This document shows positions 29,996-38,654 of a stretch of DNA of 38,944 nt, piece after piece. The DNA is from Labilibaculum sp. (GTDB lineage Bacteria > Bacteroidota > Bacteroidia > Bacteroidales > Marinifilaceae). The position numbers were made by a program, and so were the translations under genes. The stretch covers positions 1 through 38,944 of the forward strand of contig JAESUW010000122.1 of NCBI GenBank assembly GCA_016760525.1. The letters are read 5' to 3'. How positions within the stretch are numbered: position 1 is the stretch's first letter; each line of letters opens with the position of its first letter. The notes beneath the pieces were generated by a model. The model was given only the letters and a program-made list of their open reading frames with translations. It had not been told where the DNA came from and ran no database searches.

Positions 29996-31141
29996 ATGCA
30001 TATTGAAACTCTTCTTGCCCATTTGGCTGAGGAAGGTGGCGTACACGATCCATACGGAGCGTCGCACCTACCCATTTATCAAACAGCTACCTTTGACCTA
30101 AAAAAACAATCGGGATCGAAAATATACGACTATACCCGTTCAGATAATCCAACCAGAGATGCTTTGGAAACGGTTTTTGCAAAAGCTGAAAATGGAGCAA
30201 CTTGTTCATGCACACATACCGGGATAGGCGCAATTGCTCTGCTTTTTGAAACAACATTACGAGCAAATAGTAAAATTCTGGTCGAAAAGGATTGTTATGG
30301 CGGCACTTACCGACTTTTACAAGTTTACAAAGACAAATACAATGTAGAAGTTTTCTTTGCTGATTTTACGGATCTTTTAAAAATTCAAAACTTATTAGAA
30401 ACAGAAAACTTTGATTTGGTTCTTTGTGAATCTCCCACCAATCCGGGAATGAAAATTATTGATTTAAGAGAATTAGCAAAGCTAGCCAAAAGCAACGGAA
30501 GCAAGTTTGCGGTGGATAACAGCCTCGCCACATTTGCTTCTCAAAAACCACTCGATTTAGGAGCTGATTTTTCTGTTTTCAGTGCAACAAAGTACATTTC
30601 AGGACATGGAAGTACTGTAGCGGGTGCATTGGTATCAAAATCGGAAGAAGATGGTGAAAAGGTGGCCTACTTTGCCAATGCGGAAGGTCGATCGCAAAAT
30701 CCTTTTGATGTTTTTCTCATCTCACTGGGAGTCCCTACTCTGCCCTTGCGACTAAAGCATCACGAGCAGAGTGCGATTCAGGTTGCTGCATATTTGGAGA
30801 AACACTCAAAAGTAAAAAAGCTTGTTTACCCTGGCTCCAAAAATCATCCGCAACACGAGCTGGCTAAATCTCAAATGAAAATTTTCCCAGGCGTGCTAAC
30901 CGTTCATCTTCAAGATGTAAAAACTGCCGAGAAATTGGTGGCCTCAACTCGTTGGTTTGGAGAAAAAGCCTCGTTCGGAACCGCTGATTCCCGAATTGAA
31001 ATTCCAGCTAAAATTAGTCATGCATCTTTTTCTGAAGAGGATTTATTGGCGATTGGTATCTTCCCATCAACCGTTCGATTGTCCATTGGCTTGGAACACA
31101 TCGATGATCTTCTTGAAGATTTAGAAAATGCACTTAAATAA
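29996..31141 (+). CDS. Cys/Met metabolism PLP-dependent enzyme (cystathionine gamma-synthase-like)
   Basis: YQTATFDLKKQSGSKIYDYTRSDNPTRDALETVFAKAENG, CESPTNPGMKIIDL, FSATKYISGHGSTVAGALV, RLSIGLEHIDDLLEDLENAL. Confidence 0.92.
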   Translation: MHIETLLAHLAEEGGVHDPYGASHLPIYQTATFDLKKQSGSKIYDYTRSDNPTRDALETVFAKAENGATCSCTHTGIGAIALLFETTLRANSKILVEKDCYGGTYRLLQVYKDKYNVEVFFADFTDLLKIQNLLETENFDLVLCESPTNPGMKIIDLRELAKLAKSNGSKFAVDNSLATFASQKPLDLGADFSVFSATKYISGHGSTVAGALVSKSEEDGEKVAYFANAEGRSQNPFDVFLISLGVPTLPLRLKHHEQSAIQVAAYLEKHSKVKKLVYPGSKNHPQHELAKSQMKIFPGVLTVHLQDVKTAEKLVASTRWFGEKASFGTADSRIEIPAKISHASFSEEDLLAIGIFPSTVRLSIGLEHIDDLLEDLENALK

Positions 31142-31157
31142 TTCAACAGCAAAAAAC

Positions 31158-32663
31158 ATGACAGAAAACCCGTACCGAAATATAGCTTGCGGAAAATCCA
31201 TTCCACCCAACAATGTTCACGCCATTTCTGTTAGTCTTCCAACTATTCAGGATGTATATTCCTATGAAGAAAATAAGAATAACTGGCGGAATTGTATGGA
31301 AACAGGTTATCCACGCTTTTTTTGTCATCCATACGAGACTATGCTTATTGATCATTTTAAAACCCATTTCTCAATTAGCAAAGAAAAATCACTACTTCTA
31401 TTTCCTTCAAAATCTTCTTGCCAACTCGTAATTAACTTTTTTGATCTTGATTTAGAAAAATATGAGCTAAACGGAATTTTTGCACTAGTTGTTGATTCAA
31501 AAAATAAAATCTATAAAAAGATCTGTGACTTTATTCAACACACTGGATACAAAGTCTTTTCCAGACAACTAGAAGATCTCCTACTTAATTTAAAGCTCGT
31601 AAACAATCCACAAAAAGAAGAATTGTTTTCTGATCAGCCGGAAGAGCATGTAAAAAAAGAACTTCAAAAACAATTCCAACTTAAGGACAATAAGAACATT
31701 GAGCTGTTTTCGAGTGGAATGAATGCCATATACTCTATTTTTGAAGGCATAAATAAGATTCAGAAAGAAAAAAATGCAACTATTCTGATTCAGTACGGTT
31801 GGCTGTACTCCGACACCATAAATATTCTAAAAAAATACAGCGAATCTTATTTTGAAATAATATCTGTTTACGATGAAAAAGAATTACTATCGATAATAGA
31901 AGCTAACAAAGGAAGAATCGCAGCTGTATTTACTGAAATTCCCACAAATCCGTTTCTACACACGCCCAACTTAGCATTTCTTTATTCCCGTTTAAGTGAA
32001 CTTGATATCCCATTAATTGTTGATGGCACCATTGGTACATGCGTGAATATGAATTATCTGCCTTACTGTGATTTTGCCGTGGAGAGTCTTACTAAATTTG
32101 CATCGGGAATGGCTGATGTGATGGCTGGCTGTGTTGTTACTAATCCCGACTCCAACTGGATAAAGAACAACTCTATTAATTTAAAACCTTATCAGCAAAA
32201 ATTGTACGTGAAAGATTTGGAAAGAATTGCATTCCAAATTTCAGGAATGGAATCAAGAGTTCAATCCATTCGAAAAAATGCATACGAATTAGCTCAATTT
32301 TTCGAGAATCATCCTGCTGTAAAGACAGTAAATTGGTCGCACAATGAAAAAAACAAGGCTAATTATTCGATAATTGAGAAGGAGGAAAATAATTATTCAG
32401 GCTTAATTTCAATTGAGTTTGATGGTTCAATCGAAAAATTCTATAATGCTCTTGAACTTCCTAAAGGGCCAAGTCTGGGTACTGAATTTACTCTTGTGAT
32501 GCCCTATTTTTATTTAGCCCATTACGAGCTTGTTAAATCTGAAGAAGGACGAAAAATTTTAAGCGAGAAAAATATCAATTGGGAGTTGATTCGCATATCG
32601 GTGGGTACCGAGCCCATTAAAGAACTAATCAATATTTTCGAAAAAGCTTTGGATAAAAGTTAA
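31158..32663 (+). CDS. Second Cys/Met PLP-dependent enzyme, long variant resembling fungal-type cystathionine gamma-synthase (ORF track start 31128; 31158 preferred)
   Basis: FTEIPTNPFLHTPNLAFLYSRLSELDIPLIVDGTIGTCVNMNYLPYCDFAVESLTKFASGMADVMAGCVVTNP (Schiff-base Lys in SLTK), C-terminal IRISVGTEPIKELINIFEKAL; about 500 aa. Confidence 0.8.
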   Translation: MTENPYRNIACGKSIPPNNVHAISVSLPTIQDVYSYEENKNNWRNCMETGYPRFFCHPYETMLIDHFKTHFSISKEKSLLLFPSKSSCQLVINFFDLDLEKYELNGIFALVVDSKNKIYKKICDFIQHTGYKVFSRQLEDLLLNLKLVNNPQKEELFSDQPEEHVKKELQKQFQLKDNKNIELFSSGMNAIYSIFEGINKIQKEKNATILIQYGWLYSDTINILKKYSESYFEIISVYDEKELLSIIEANKGRIAAVFTEIPTNPFLHTPNLAFLYSRLSELDIPLIVDGTIGTCVNMNYLPYCDFAVESLTKFASGMADVMAGCVVTNPDSNWIKNNSINLKPYQQKLYVKDLERIAFQISGMESRVQSIRKNAYELAQFFENHPAVKTVNWSHNEKNKANYSIIEKEENNYSGLISIEFDGSIEKFYNALELPKGPSLGTEFTLVMPYFYLAHYELVKSEEGRKILSEKNINWELIRISVGTEPIKELINIFEKALDKS

Positions 32664-32691
32664 AAAGCTCCGAATATCATTCGAAGCTTTT
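32663..32691. terminator. Bidirectional terminator between convergent genes
   Basis: AAAAGCTCCGAA-tatca-TTCGAAGCTTTT hairpin, A/T-tracts on both sides. Confidence 0.65.
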
Positions 32692-32701
32692 CAATTTGTA
32701 T

Positions 32702-33787
32702 TTATTTTAGACTTGGATAATCTGTGTATCCAAGTTCGTTACCTCCATAAAAGGTTTCCTGATTAGCTGCATTCAGCTCGGCTGCTTGTTCAAAACGTTT
32801 TTCCAAATCAGGATTGGCCAAATAAGGCACACCAAAAGATACCAGTTCTGCTTTTTTCGAAGCAATTGCCTCATGGCCGGTTTCTCTGGTAAACCCTCCA
32901 TTCACCATTCGCACTCCTTTGTATTGCTTACCGTAATAGTCACCAACATCTTTAATCATCTGTGGTAGTTCATCAATCGGCACTAAAGGTTCAATCAAAT
33001 GCAAATAAGAAAGATCATAAGCATTCAATTTATCAATTACATAATTAAAGATCGACGTCGGATTAGAATCTCCCATATCATTAAACAAACCACTAGGTGA
33101 CAATCGAATACCTACCTCCGATGCATCCCAAATTTGAAGTACAGCCTCTAAAACTTCAAACAAAAAACGAGCACGATTCTCCACCGATCCACCATATTTA
33201 TCGGTTCGAAGATTTGTTTTATCTACCAAAAACTGATCAATTAAATACCCATTGGCCGCATGAATTTCAATACCATCAAAACCAGCGTCTTTGGCATTTT
33301 TTGCTGCATTTTTATAATCCTCTACAATAGATTCGACCTCCTCTGTCTCCAATGCTCTCGGACTTACAAAATCTTTCAAACCTTCGTAAGTAAATGCTTG
33401 CCCTGCAGGTCGAACTGCCGAAGGCGAAACAGGCAAAGCTCCATTGTGAAAATCCGGATGTGAAATTCGTCCCACATGCCAAAGCTGAATGAATATCTTT
33501 CCCTTTTTAGCATGAACAGCCTCTGTAACTTGTTTCCACCCTTCCACCTGTTCTTTGCTGTAAATTCCCGGAGTTGCCGGATAGCCCATTCCCTGAGATG
33601 AAATTTGACTTGCCTCAGTAATAATCAATCCCGCTCCTGCCCTTTGTTTATAATATTCAGTCATTAATTTGGTAGGAATATTTCCTTCTCCAGCTCTGTT
33701 TCTGGTCATTGGAGCCATTACCATTCTATTCTCCAGTTCGATTTTACCAATCGTAAATGGAGTTAATAATGTATTTTTATTCATCAT
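32702..33787 (-). CDS. Alkene reductase / Old Yellow Enzyme family (N-ethylmaleimide reductase-like)
   Basis: LLTPFTIGKIELENRMVMAPMTRNRA, FIQLWHVGRISHPDF, GFDGIEIHAANGYLIDQFL, NLRTDKYGGSVENRARFLFEVLEAV. Confidence 0.95.
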   Translation of the reverse strand: MMNKNTLLTPFTIGKIELENRMVMAPMTRNRAGEGNIPTKLMTEYYKQRAGAGLIITEASQISSQGMGYPATPGIYSKEQVEGWKQVTEAVHAKKGKIFIQLWHVGRISHPDFHNGALPVSPSAVRPAGQAFTYEGLKDFVSPRALETEEVESIVEDYKNAAKNAKDAGFDGIEIHAANGYLIDQFLVDKTNLRTDKYGGSVENRARFLFEVLEAVLQIWDASEVGIRLSPSGLFNDMGDSNPTSIFNYVIDKLNAYDLSYLHLIEPLVPIDELPQMIKDVGDYYGKQYKGVRMVNGGFTRETGHEAIASKKAELVSFGVPYLANPDLEKRFEQAAELNAANQETFYGGNELGYTDYPSLK

Positions 33788-33967
33788 TTTTTCGTTATTT
33801 TTATTCAGTCAAGATATAAATAAGATTTCAATTTCTAAAAAAAGAAATTTTAGAGAAAAGCATAAATTGATTTATAGCATATGATTCAGTCAAATTCAAA
33901 AACAATAGTATTGAATTTCTATTGATCTCAACATTGCTTCGTATCTTCGTAGAAAATTTGAAAAGAA

Positions 33968-34157
33968 TGAAACGTCCATGATTAAATAATTTTTAACTCA
34001 TATCATGAGCATGATTATTTAGATCAAAGTAAGTTCCATCTGACAACTGCATGAAAATTATAAACAGATGAAACGAGCCATAAGAAAAAGTTCTCACATA
34101 CGAGAATAACTATTTGGCGAGTTCCATGTGACATCTTTGAACAATTTTAGACACATG
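33968..34157 (+). repeat. Cluster of start-codon-associated repeats: near-identical copy B (34008-34073) and diverged copy C (ending at about 34161), plus a degenerate 5' partial (33968-33990)
   Basis: AAGTTCCATCTGACAACTGCATGAAAATTATAAACAGATGAAAC (B) and AGTTCCATGTGACATCTTTGAACAATTTTAGACACATGAAAC (C) align to copy A near batE. Confidence 0.8.
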
Positions 34158-35975
34158 AAACAAGTTGAACTTTTAGCTCCTGCCAAAAATCTGGAAACGG
34201 GAATGGCTGCTATTAATTACGGAGCTGATGCAATATATATTGGAGCTCCAAAATTTGGAGCCCGCTCTGCCGCCGGCAATACTCTCGAAGATATTGGTAA
34301 GTTAATTAAATATGCTCATAAATACTGGGCAAAAGTATTCATTACGATGAATACTATTCTGTATGACAATGAATTAAAAGAGGCAGAAGAGCTCATTCAT
34401 CAACTCTACAAACTTGGTGCCGATGCTTTAATTGTTCAAGATATGGGCGTTTTAGAAATGGATCTTCCTCCTATCGAACTTCATGCAAGCACACAAACTC
34501 ATAATTACGACCTGGATCGAATCAAATTTTTGGAACAAGTCGGATTTAAAAGAATAATTCTTGCGCGAGAACTTTCTCTTGAACAAATTAAAGAGATTAG
34601 AAAAAACACTAGCGTCGAACTTGAATATTTTATTCATGGTGCTTTATGTGTTTCACTAAGTGGTCAGTGTTATTTCTCGCATGCCATTGGTGGCCGATCT
34701 GCCAACCGCGGGGAATGTAGTCAAGCTTGCCGTATGAAATACGATTTGGTTGACGAGGAAGGTAAAGTAATTGCCAAAGATAAACACCTGCTTTCTTTAA
34801 AAGACTTGAATCTTTCGGGTCACATGAAAGAATTGGTAGAAAGTGGAATCTGTTCTCTAAAAATTGAGGGGCGTTTAAAAGACAGCTCCTACCTCAAAAA
34901 TGTAACCAGTTATTACCGACAGGAATTAGATGATGTGTTTGAAAAGAAAAAAGAATATAGAAAAGCATCATCAGGAAATGTAGAACCAAACTTTGTGCCC
35001 GATTTAGAGAAAACTTTTAACAGAGGATTTACCAACTACTTTTTTACCGGAAGAATTCCGGAAATAGCTAATTTCCACACTCCAAAATCCTTAGGAAAGG
35101 AAATTGGTAAAATTGTGGCTGTTCGAAAAGATCATTTTATTATTGACACCAAATTTGAAATTCATAATGGAGATGGCCTTTGCTTTTTTAATCGCAGTAA
35201 GCTGTTAAAGGGAATTCAAGTAAATGGAGTTAAAGGGAAACAGGTTTTCCCAAATGAAATGAACATGCTGGTAGAAGGTGCTGTTTTGTATCGGAATAAC
35301 GATCACGAATTCGCAAAAACACTAAAAAGAGATAGCTCTATTCGAAGAATATCGGTCGAACTTTTTCTGGAATTTAAAGAAAACATTCTAACTCTTTTTG
35401 CTGCTGATGAAGATGGAATGAGCGCGTCGACTCAATTGAAGCAAGAATTTGAATTGGCTCGAAATACTGAAATGGCAATTACAAATTTAAAAAAGCAATT
35501 GTCGAAATCAGGAGATTCTATTTACTCTATCAATTCCATAGAGATTAATTTTACCGAGGCTCCATTTGTACAGGCTAAAGTATTAAATGAATTACGAAGA
35601 AAAGTGCTTAACTCGTTAACCGAAAATAGAATTGAAGCATTTCAACAACCAAAAACACAATCTTTAATCCAACATCCTAAATACAGCACCAAAAACCTAA
35701 ATTATATGGGTAATGTTGTGAACTGTAAGGCTGAAGATTTTTATCACAAATGTGGTGTCGAAAAAATTGAAAAAGGCTTTGAGTTGCAATCGAATTTCAC
35801 AGGAAAAACAATCATGACTACCAAACATTGTTTACGTCATGAATTTGGCCTTTGCAACAAAGAGGTTAGCACTGGCAAAAAAGTAAATCAGCCCTTGTAT
35901 TTGGTGGATAATAAAAATCGTTACAAACTTGAATTTCAGTGTCAGCGCTGCGAAATGAAAATCATTTTTGAATAG
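34155..35975 (+). CDS. U32 family peptidase, long form (ORF track begins at a GTG, 34128; ATG at 34155 preferred)
   Basis: MKQVELLAPAKNLETGMAAINYGADAIYIGAPKFGARSAAGN, LHASTQTHNYDLDRIKFLEQVGFKRIILARELSLEQIKEI, FIHGALCVSLSGQCYFSHAIGGRSANRGECSQACRMKY. Confidence 0.95.
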   Translation: MKQVELLAPAKNLETGMAAINYGADAIYIGAPKFGARSAAGNTLEDIGKLIKYAHKYWAKVFITMNTILYDNELKEAEELIHQLYKLGADALIVQDMGVLEMDLPPIELHASTQTHNYDLDRIKFLEQVGFKRIILARELSLEQIKEIRKNTSVELEYFIHGALCVSLSGQCYFSHAIGGRSANRGECSQACRMKYDLVDEEGKVIAKDKHLLSLKDLNLSGHMKELVESGICSLKIEGRLKDSSYLKNVTSYYRQELDDVFEKKKEYRKASSGNVEPNFVPDLEKTFNRGFTNYFFTGRIPEIANFHTPKSLGKEIGKIVAVRKDHFIIDTKFEIHNGDGLCFFNRSKLLKGIQVNGVKGKQVFPNEMNMLVEGAVLYRNNDHEFAKTLKRDSSIRRISVELFLEFKENILTLFAADEDGMSASTQLKQEFELARNTEMAITNLKKQLSKSGDSIYSINSIEINFTEAPFVQAKVLNELRRKVLNSLTENRIEAFQQPKTQSLIQHPKYSTKNLNYMGNVVNCKAEDFYHKCGVEKIEKGFELQSNFTGKTIMTTKHCLRHEFGLCNKEVSTGKKVNQPLYLVDNKNRYKLEFQCQRCEMKIIFE

Positions 35976-36015
35976 AATTAACTCAGGATACGAACCCTAT
36001 TTAAAAATCTTAGCT

Positions 36016-36663
36016 ATGGTTCTCTATATAGAAAAACTAATTTGTGAGGGTGAACATCAGCAACAGGATTTTAAATTCTGTATTACTGATTCCAGAAAAA
36101 TTGCCAAATCATTGTCTGCTTTTGCCAATACCAATGGAGGCAAATTACTTATTGGAGTGAAAGACAATGGTAAAATTGCCGGAGCAAAAGTGGAAGAAGA
36201 ATTCCATATGATAAAAGCCGCGGCTGAAATGTACAGCCGTCCCAAAATAGCCTTTGATAGCAAAGTATGGCAGGTGAATGGGAAAAATGTTTTAGAAATT
36301 ACCATTGCCCCTTCTGAAAACATGCCCCATTACGCTCAGAATGAAAATGGCAAATGGTTGGCATACCTTCGCAGAGAAGATGAGAACCTACTGGCAAATA
36401 AAATACTTCTTGAAGTTTGGAAACGAAAGAATAAACCTACCGGTACCTATTTAGAGTATACGGAAACTGAGACTGAACTGATGGATTTCCTGAATGATAA
36501 TGAAGAAATTAGTTTAAAGCAATTTTGTAAAATTGCTCAAATAGGTCGCTTTAAGGCAGAACGCATTTTGGTAAAACTAATTTGCTGGAATGTAATTGAG
36601 ATTAAATTTTCGGATATGGGTACGAGATACTCCATTAAACAGGAAATAAATTCAAAAACATAA
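36016..36663 (+). CDS. AlbA_2 / Schlafen-type putative DNA-binding (divergent AAA-4) protein with C-terminal winged-helix-like region (ORF track start 35968; 36016 preferred)
   Basis: EGEHQQQDFKFCITDSRKIAKSLSAFANTNGGKLLIGVKDNGKIAGAKVEEE is the AlbA_2 ExxxxEFK...AFANTxGGxLxIGVxDxG signature. Confidence 0.82.
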   Translation: MVLYIEKLICEGEHQQQDFKFCITDSRKIAKSLSAFANTNGGKLLIGVKDNGKIAGAKVEEEFHMIKAAAEMYSRPKIAFDSKVWQVNGKNVLEITIAPSENMPHYAQNENGKWLAYLRREDENLLANKILLEVWKRKNKPTGTYLEYTETETELMDFLNDNEEISLKQFCKIAQIGRFKAERILVKLICWNVIEIKFSDMGTRYSIKQEINSKT

Positions 36664-36731
36664 GACATCAAACAAAACCACTTACTCATTGTTAACCTGA
36701 AGCTTACAAGCTTAACACATTCAAAAAAAAG

Positions 36732-36918
36732 GGCATAAAAAAACCGCACTAATTAATTGGATTTTAAACTCCTGAATGACAGGATTTGAGTGCCAGCCTG
36801 ATCAAGTTTCCCCTGTGCCGAAACAACCCGAAGGTTGGGGCCTGCTTTAACAAGCTTGTAGCTTTCTCGGTATCTTATAAATGTTGAGTTTAACAATCGA
36901 TAATTAATGCGGTATGCT
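36732..36918. repeat. Structured MITE-like element with about 28-bp imperfect terminal inverted repeats
   Basis: ACCGCACTAATTAATTGGATTTTAAACTC (36743-36771) versus reverse complement of 36886-36913 = ACCGCATTAATTATCGATTGTTAAACTC; outer GCAT/ATGC. Internal CAACC-CGAA-GGTTG, CCTG-AATGA-CAGG and ACAAGCTTGT palindromes. Confidence 0.7.
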
Positions 36919-37337
36919 ATATCTTTTATGCAAAGAACGTTCTCTTATTACTTGCAAGCTAAGGAAGAATCTCTGCTTTTGCAAGGCTTACGCTGAATTT
37001 TTTATTCTAAATTAAATATTTTCACACTTCCTTTATCTCAAAGTGCAAGCAATTAAATCATTATAAACAATACATTTTTCACTTCAAGCTAATAATTTGC
37101 ATCAATCATCAATATCTGTATTTTCGCGCAAAAAAAAATTAAGATGTTTCCAGGAAGAGCAAATATTGGAGCATCAAACTCTGTTCTGTAGGTATCTATG
37201 CATGAATTATTATATTTATTGATACGGCTTCTGCTATAAACAGATTAGAAATTTCAGCCTCAAATACCGCAGCTGTTGCAATCACCAAAATTGAGCTGGA
37301 TCGAATGACAGAAACACCTCTTCTCATCCATGAATAA

Positions 37338-37623
37338 ATCTTCCAAAAACAATTACAGACAGCAGAGAAGTATAGTAAGCCCGTAATTATTAATTGTGTA
37401 AAGTGTTATTTAGAAATACGTAACATTTGTAAAAAATAAATTTCAAACGAGTTTCTTAGTATTTCAAAGCATTCCATTGGATAAAATATTTTTGGAGACA
37501 GATGACCGCGACGTAGAAATAGAAGACATATACCTAAAGGCTGCAAAAATAAAAAACCTTGATATAGAGGAACTAAAAAAAGAATTGCATTCAAATTTCA
37601 AGACCTTTTTCAACAGATTATGA
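37338..37623 (+). pseudogene. tatD-family hydrolase remnant (frameshifted, 5' truncated)
   Basis: Frame 1: IFQKQLQTAEKYSKPVIINCVKCYLEIRNICKK*. Second frame: VFQSIPLDKIFLETDDRDVEIEDIYLKAAKIKNLDIEELKKELHSNFKTFFNRL*. Both match TatD C-terminal motifs (KPVIIHCVKAY; IPLDKIFLETDD). Confidence 0.82.
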
Positions 37624-37740
37624 GTACAGAATGGCTAAACAGAACTGCTTCCTGGGAATGAAAAATTAGAGCAGCTGAAAAACTCACATGTACTAATTGT
37701 TGGACTAGGCGGTGTGGGAGCTATTGTACTTTCAGAGAGT
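37620..37740 (+). pseudogene. tcdA (tRNA threonylcarbamoyladenosine dehydratase, ThiF/HesA/MoeB family) N-terminal remnant
   Basis: MSTEWLNRTASWE* then, after a frameshift, LLPGNEKLEQLKNSHVLIVGLGGVGAIVLSE, the ThiF-type GxGGVG nucleotide-binding start; no downstream body. Confidence 0.82.
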
Positions 37741-37939
37741 AAAAATAAAATGCAGGTACAATTTCATGCATATCACCTTTATTCAGATATTTTTGTTCTT
37801 CGGTTGTAATAAACTAATTACCCGCTCAGTAATTTAATTTATTTTAACAGAACAACGCGCAAGCTATGGACTATGATTCTTAATTAAATCATTACATTGT
37901 ACTCGACTTGAGCGACTTTCGTTTTCTAAAAAGCCTACT

Positions 37940-38446
37940 ATGATTTACTATGATATTCTTCCATCTCCGGTGGGTAATTTGCTATTAGTTGCTACCGATG
38001 GTGGTCTAAAACAAATTCTATTTGAAGATAAAAATCAATTAGAAAACATTAAAGATAATTGGAGTAAAGAACCTATTAAACTAAAGCCTGTTGCCGATCA
38101 ATTAATATCATATTTTAATAAAGAAAGAACAACATTTGAAGTGAAACTTTCACCGGAAGGAACTGCTTTCCAACAACAAATTTGGAATCAACTTTCAGAG
38201 ATTCCATATGGACAAACACGTTCTTATCAGGATATTGCCTTAGCAATAAACAAACCTTCTGCCTGTAGAGCTATTGGCATGGCCAATTCTAAAAACCCAA
38301 TTCCTATTATAATTCCTTGTCACAGGGTTATCGGGAAAAATGGGAAACTTACAGGTTATGCAGGTGGACTGGAAACTAAAGCTAAATTACTGGAAATTGA
38401 AAACATTGATTTGACTCCATCGAAGGAGCAATTACAGTTATTCTAA
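37940..38446 (+). CDS. ogt: Methylated-DNA--[protein]-cysteine S-methyltransferase
   Basis: GTAFQQQIWNQLSEIPYGQTRSYQDIALAINKPSACRAIGMANSKNPIPIIIPCHRVIGKNGKLTGYAGGLETKAKLLEIE (PCHRV active site). Confidence 0.95.
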   Translation: MIYYDILPSPVGNLLLVATDGGLKQILFEDKNQLENIKDNWSKEPIKLKPVADQLISYFNKERTTFEVKLSPEGTAFQQQIWNQLSEIPYGQTRSYQDIALAINKPSACRAIGMANSKNPIPIIIPCHRVIGKNGKLTGYAGGLETKAKLLEIENIDLTPSKEQLQLF

Positions 38447-38654
38447 TTACTATATTTTTTTTGTAAACTACACCTGTTTTTGTCTTATTCATATTTTATC
38501 AAATTCCCCTGAATAAGAATTATAAATACATAAAATAGCTTTGATATCATTGACAAATGGCTAACTTGCGCATTGCATTTTTATAGCTGAGCACCTTTGT
38601 TTTAGCTAGTCAATTTTGTAAAAAAAAACATCATTAAAATCAATAAATAATTAC

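Noticed and set aside
36690-36715. GTTAACCTGAAGCTTACAAGCTTAAC palindrome as a terminator for the AlbA_2 gene
   Set aside because: Palindromic but weak, without a U-tract; not enough to call a terminator.
36537-36749. 70-aa reverse ORF over the end of the AlbA_2 gene
   Set aside because: Antisense to a supported gene and running into the inverted-repeat element.
36883-36894. GTTGAGT / GTTTAAC resembling integron attC core sites (GTTRRRY / RYYYAAC)
   Set aside because: The two cores overlap instead of flanking a 57-141 bp palindrome in the right order, and no integrase or cassette array is visible.
37406-37594. 62-aa reverse ORF in the right-hand intergenic region
   Set aside because: Antisense to the tatD remnant; the forward frames carry the recognisable homology.
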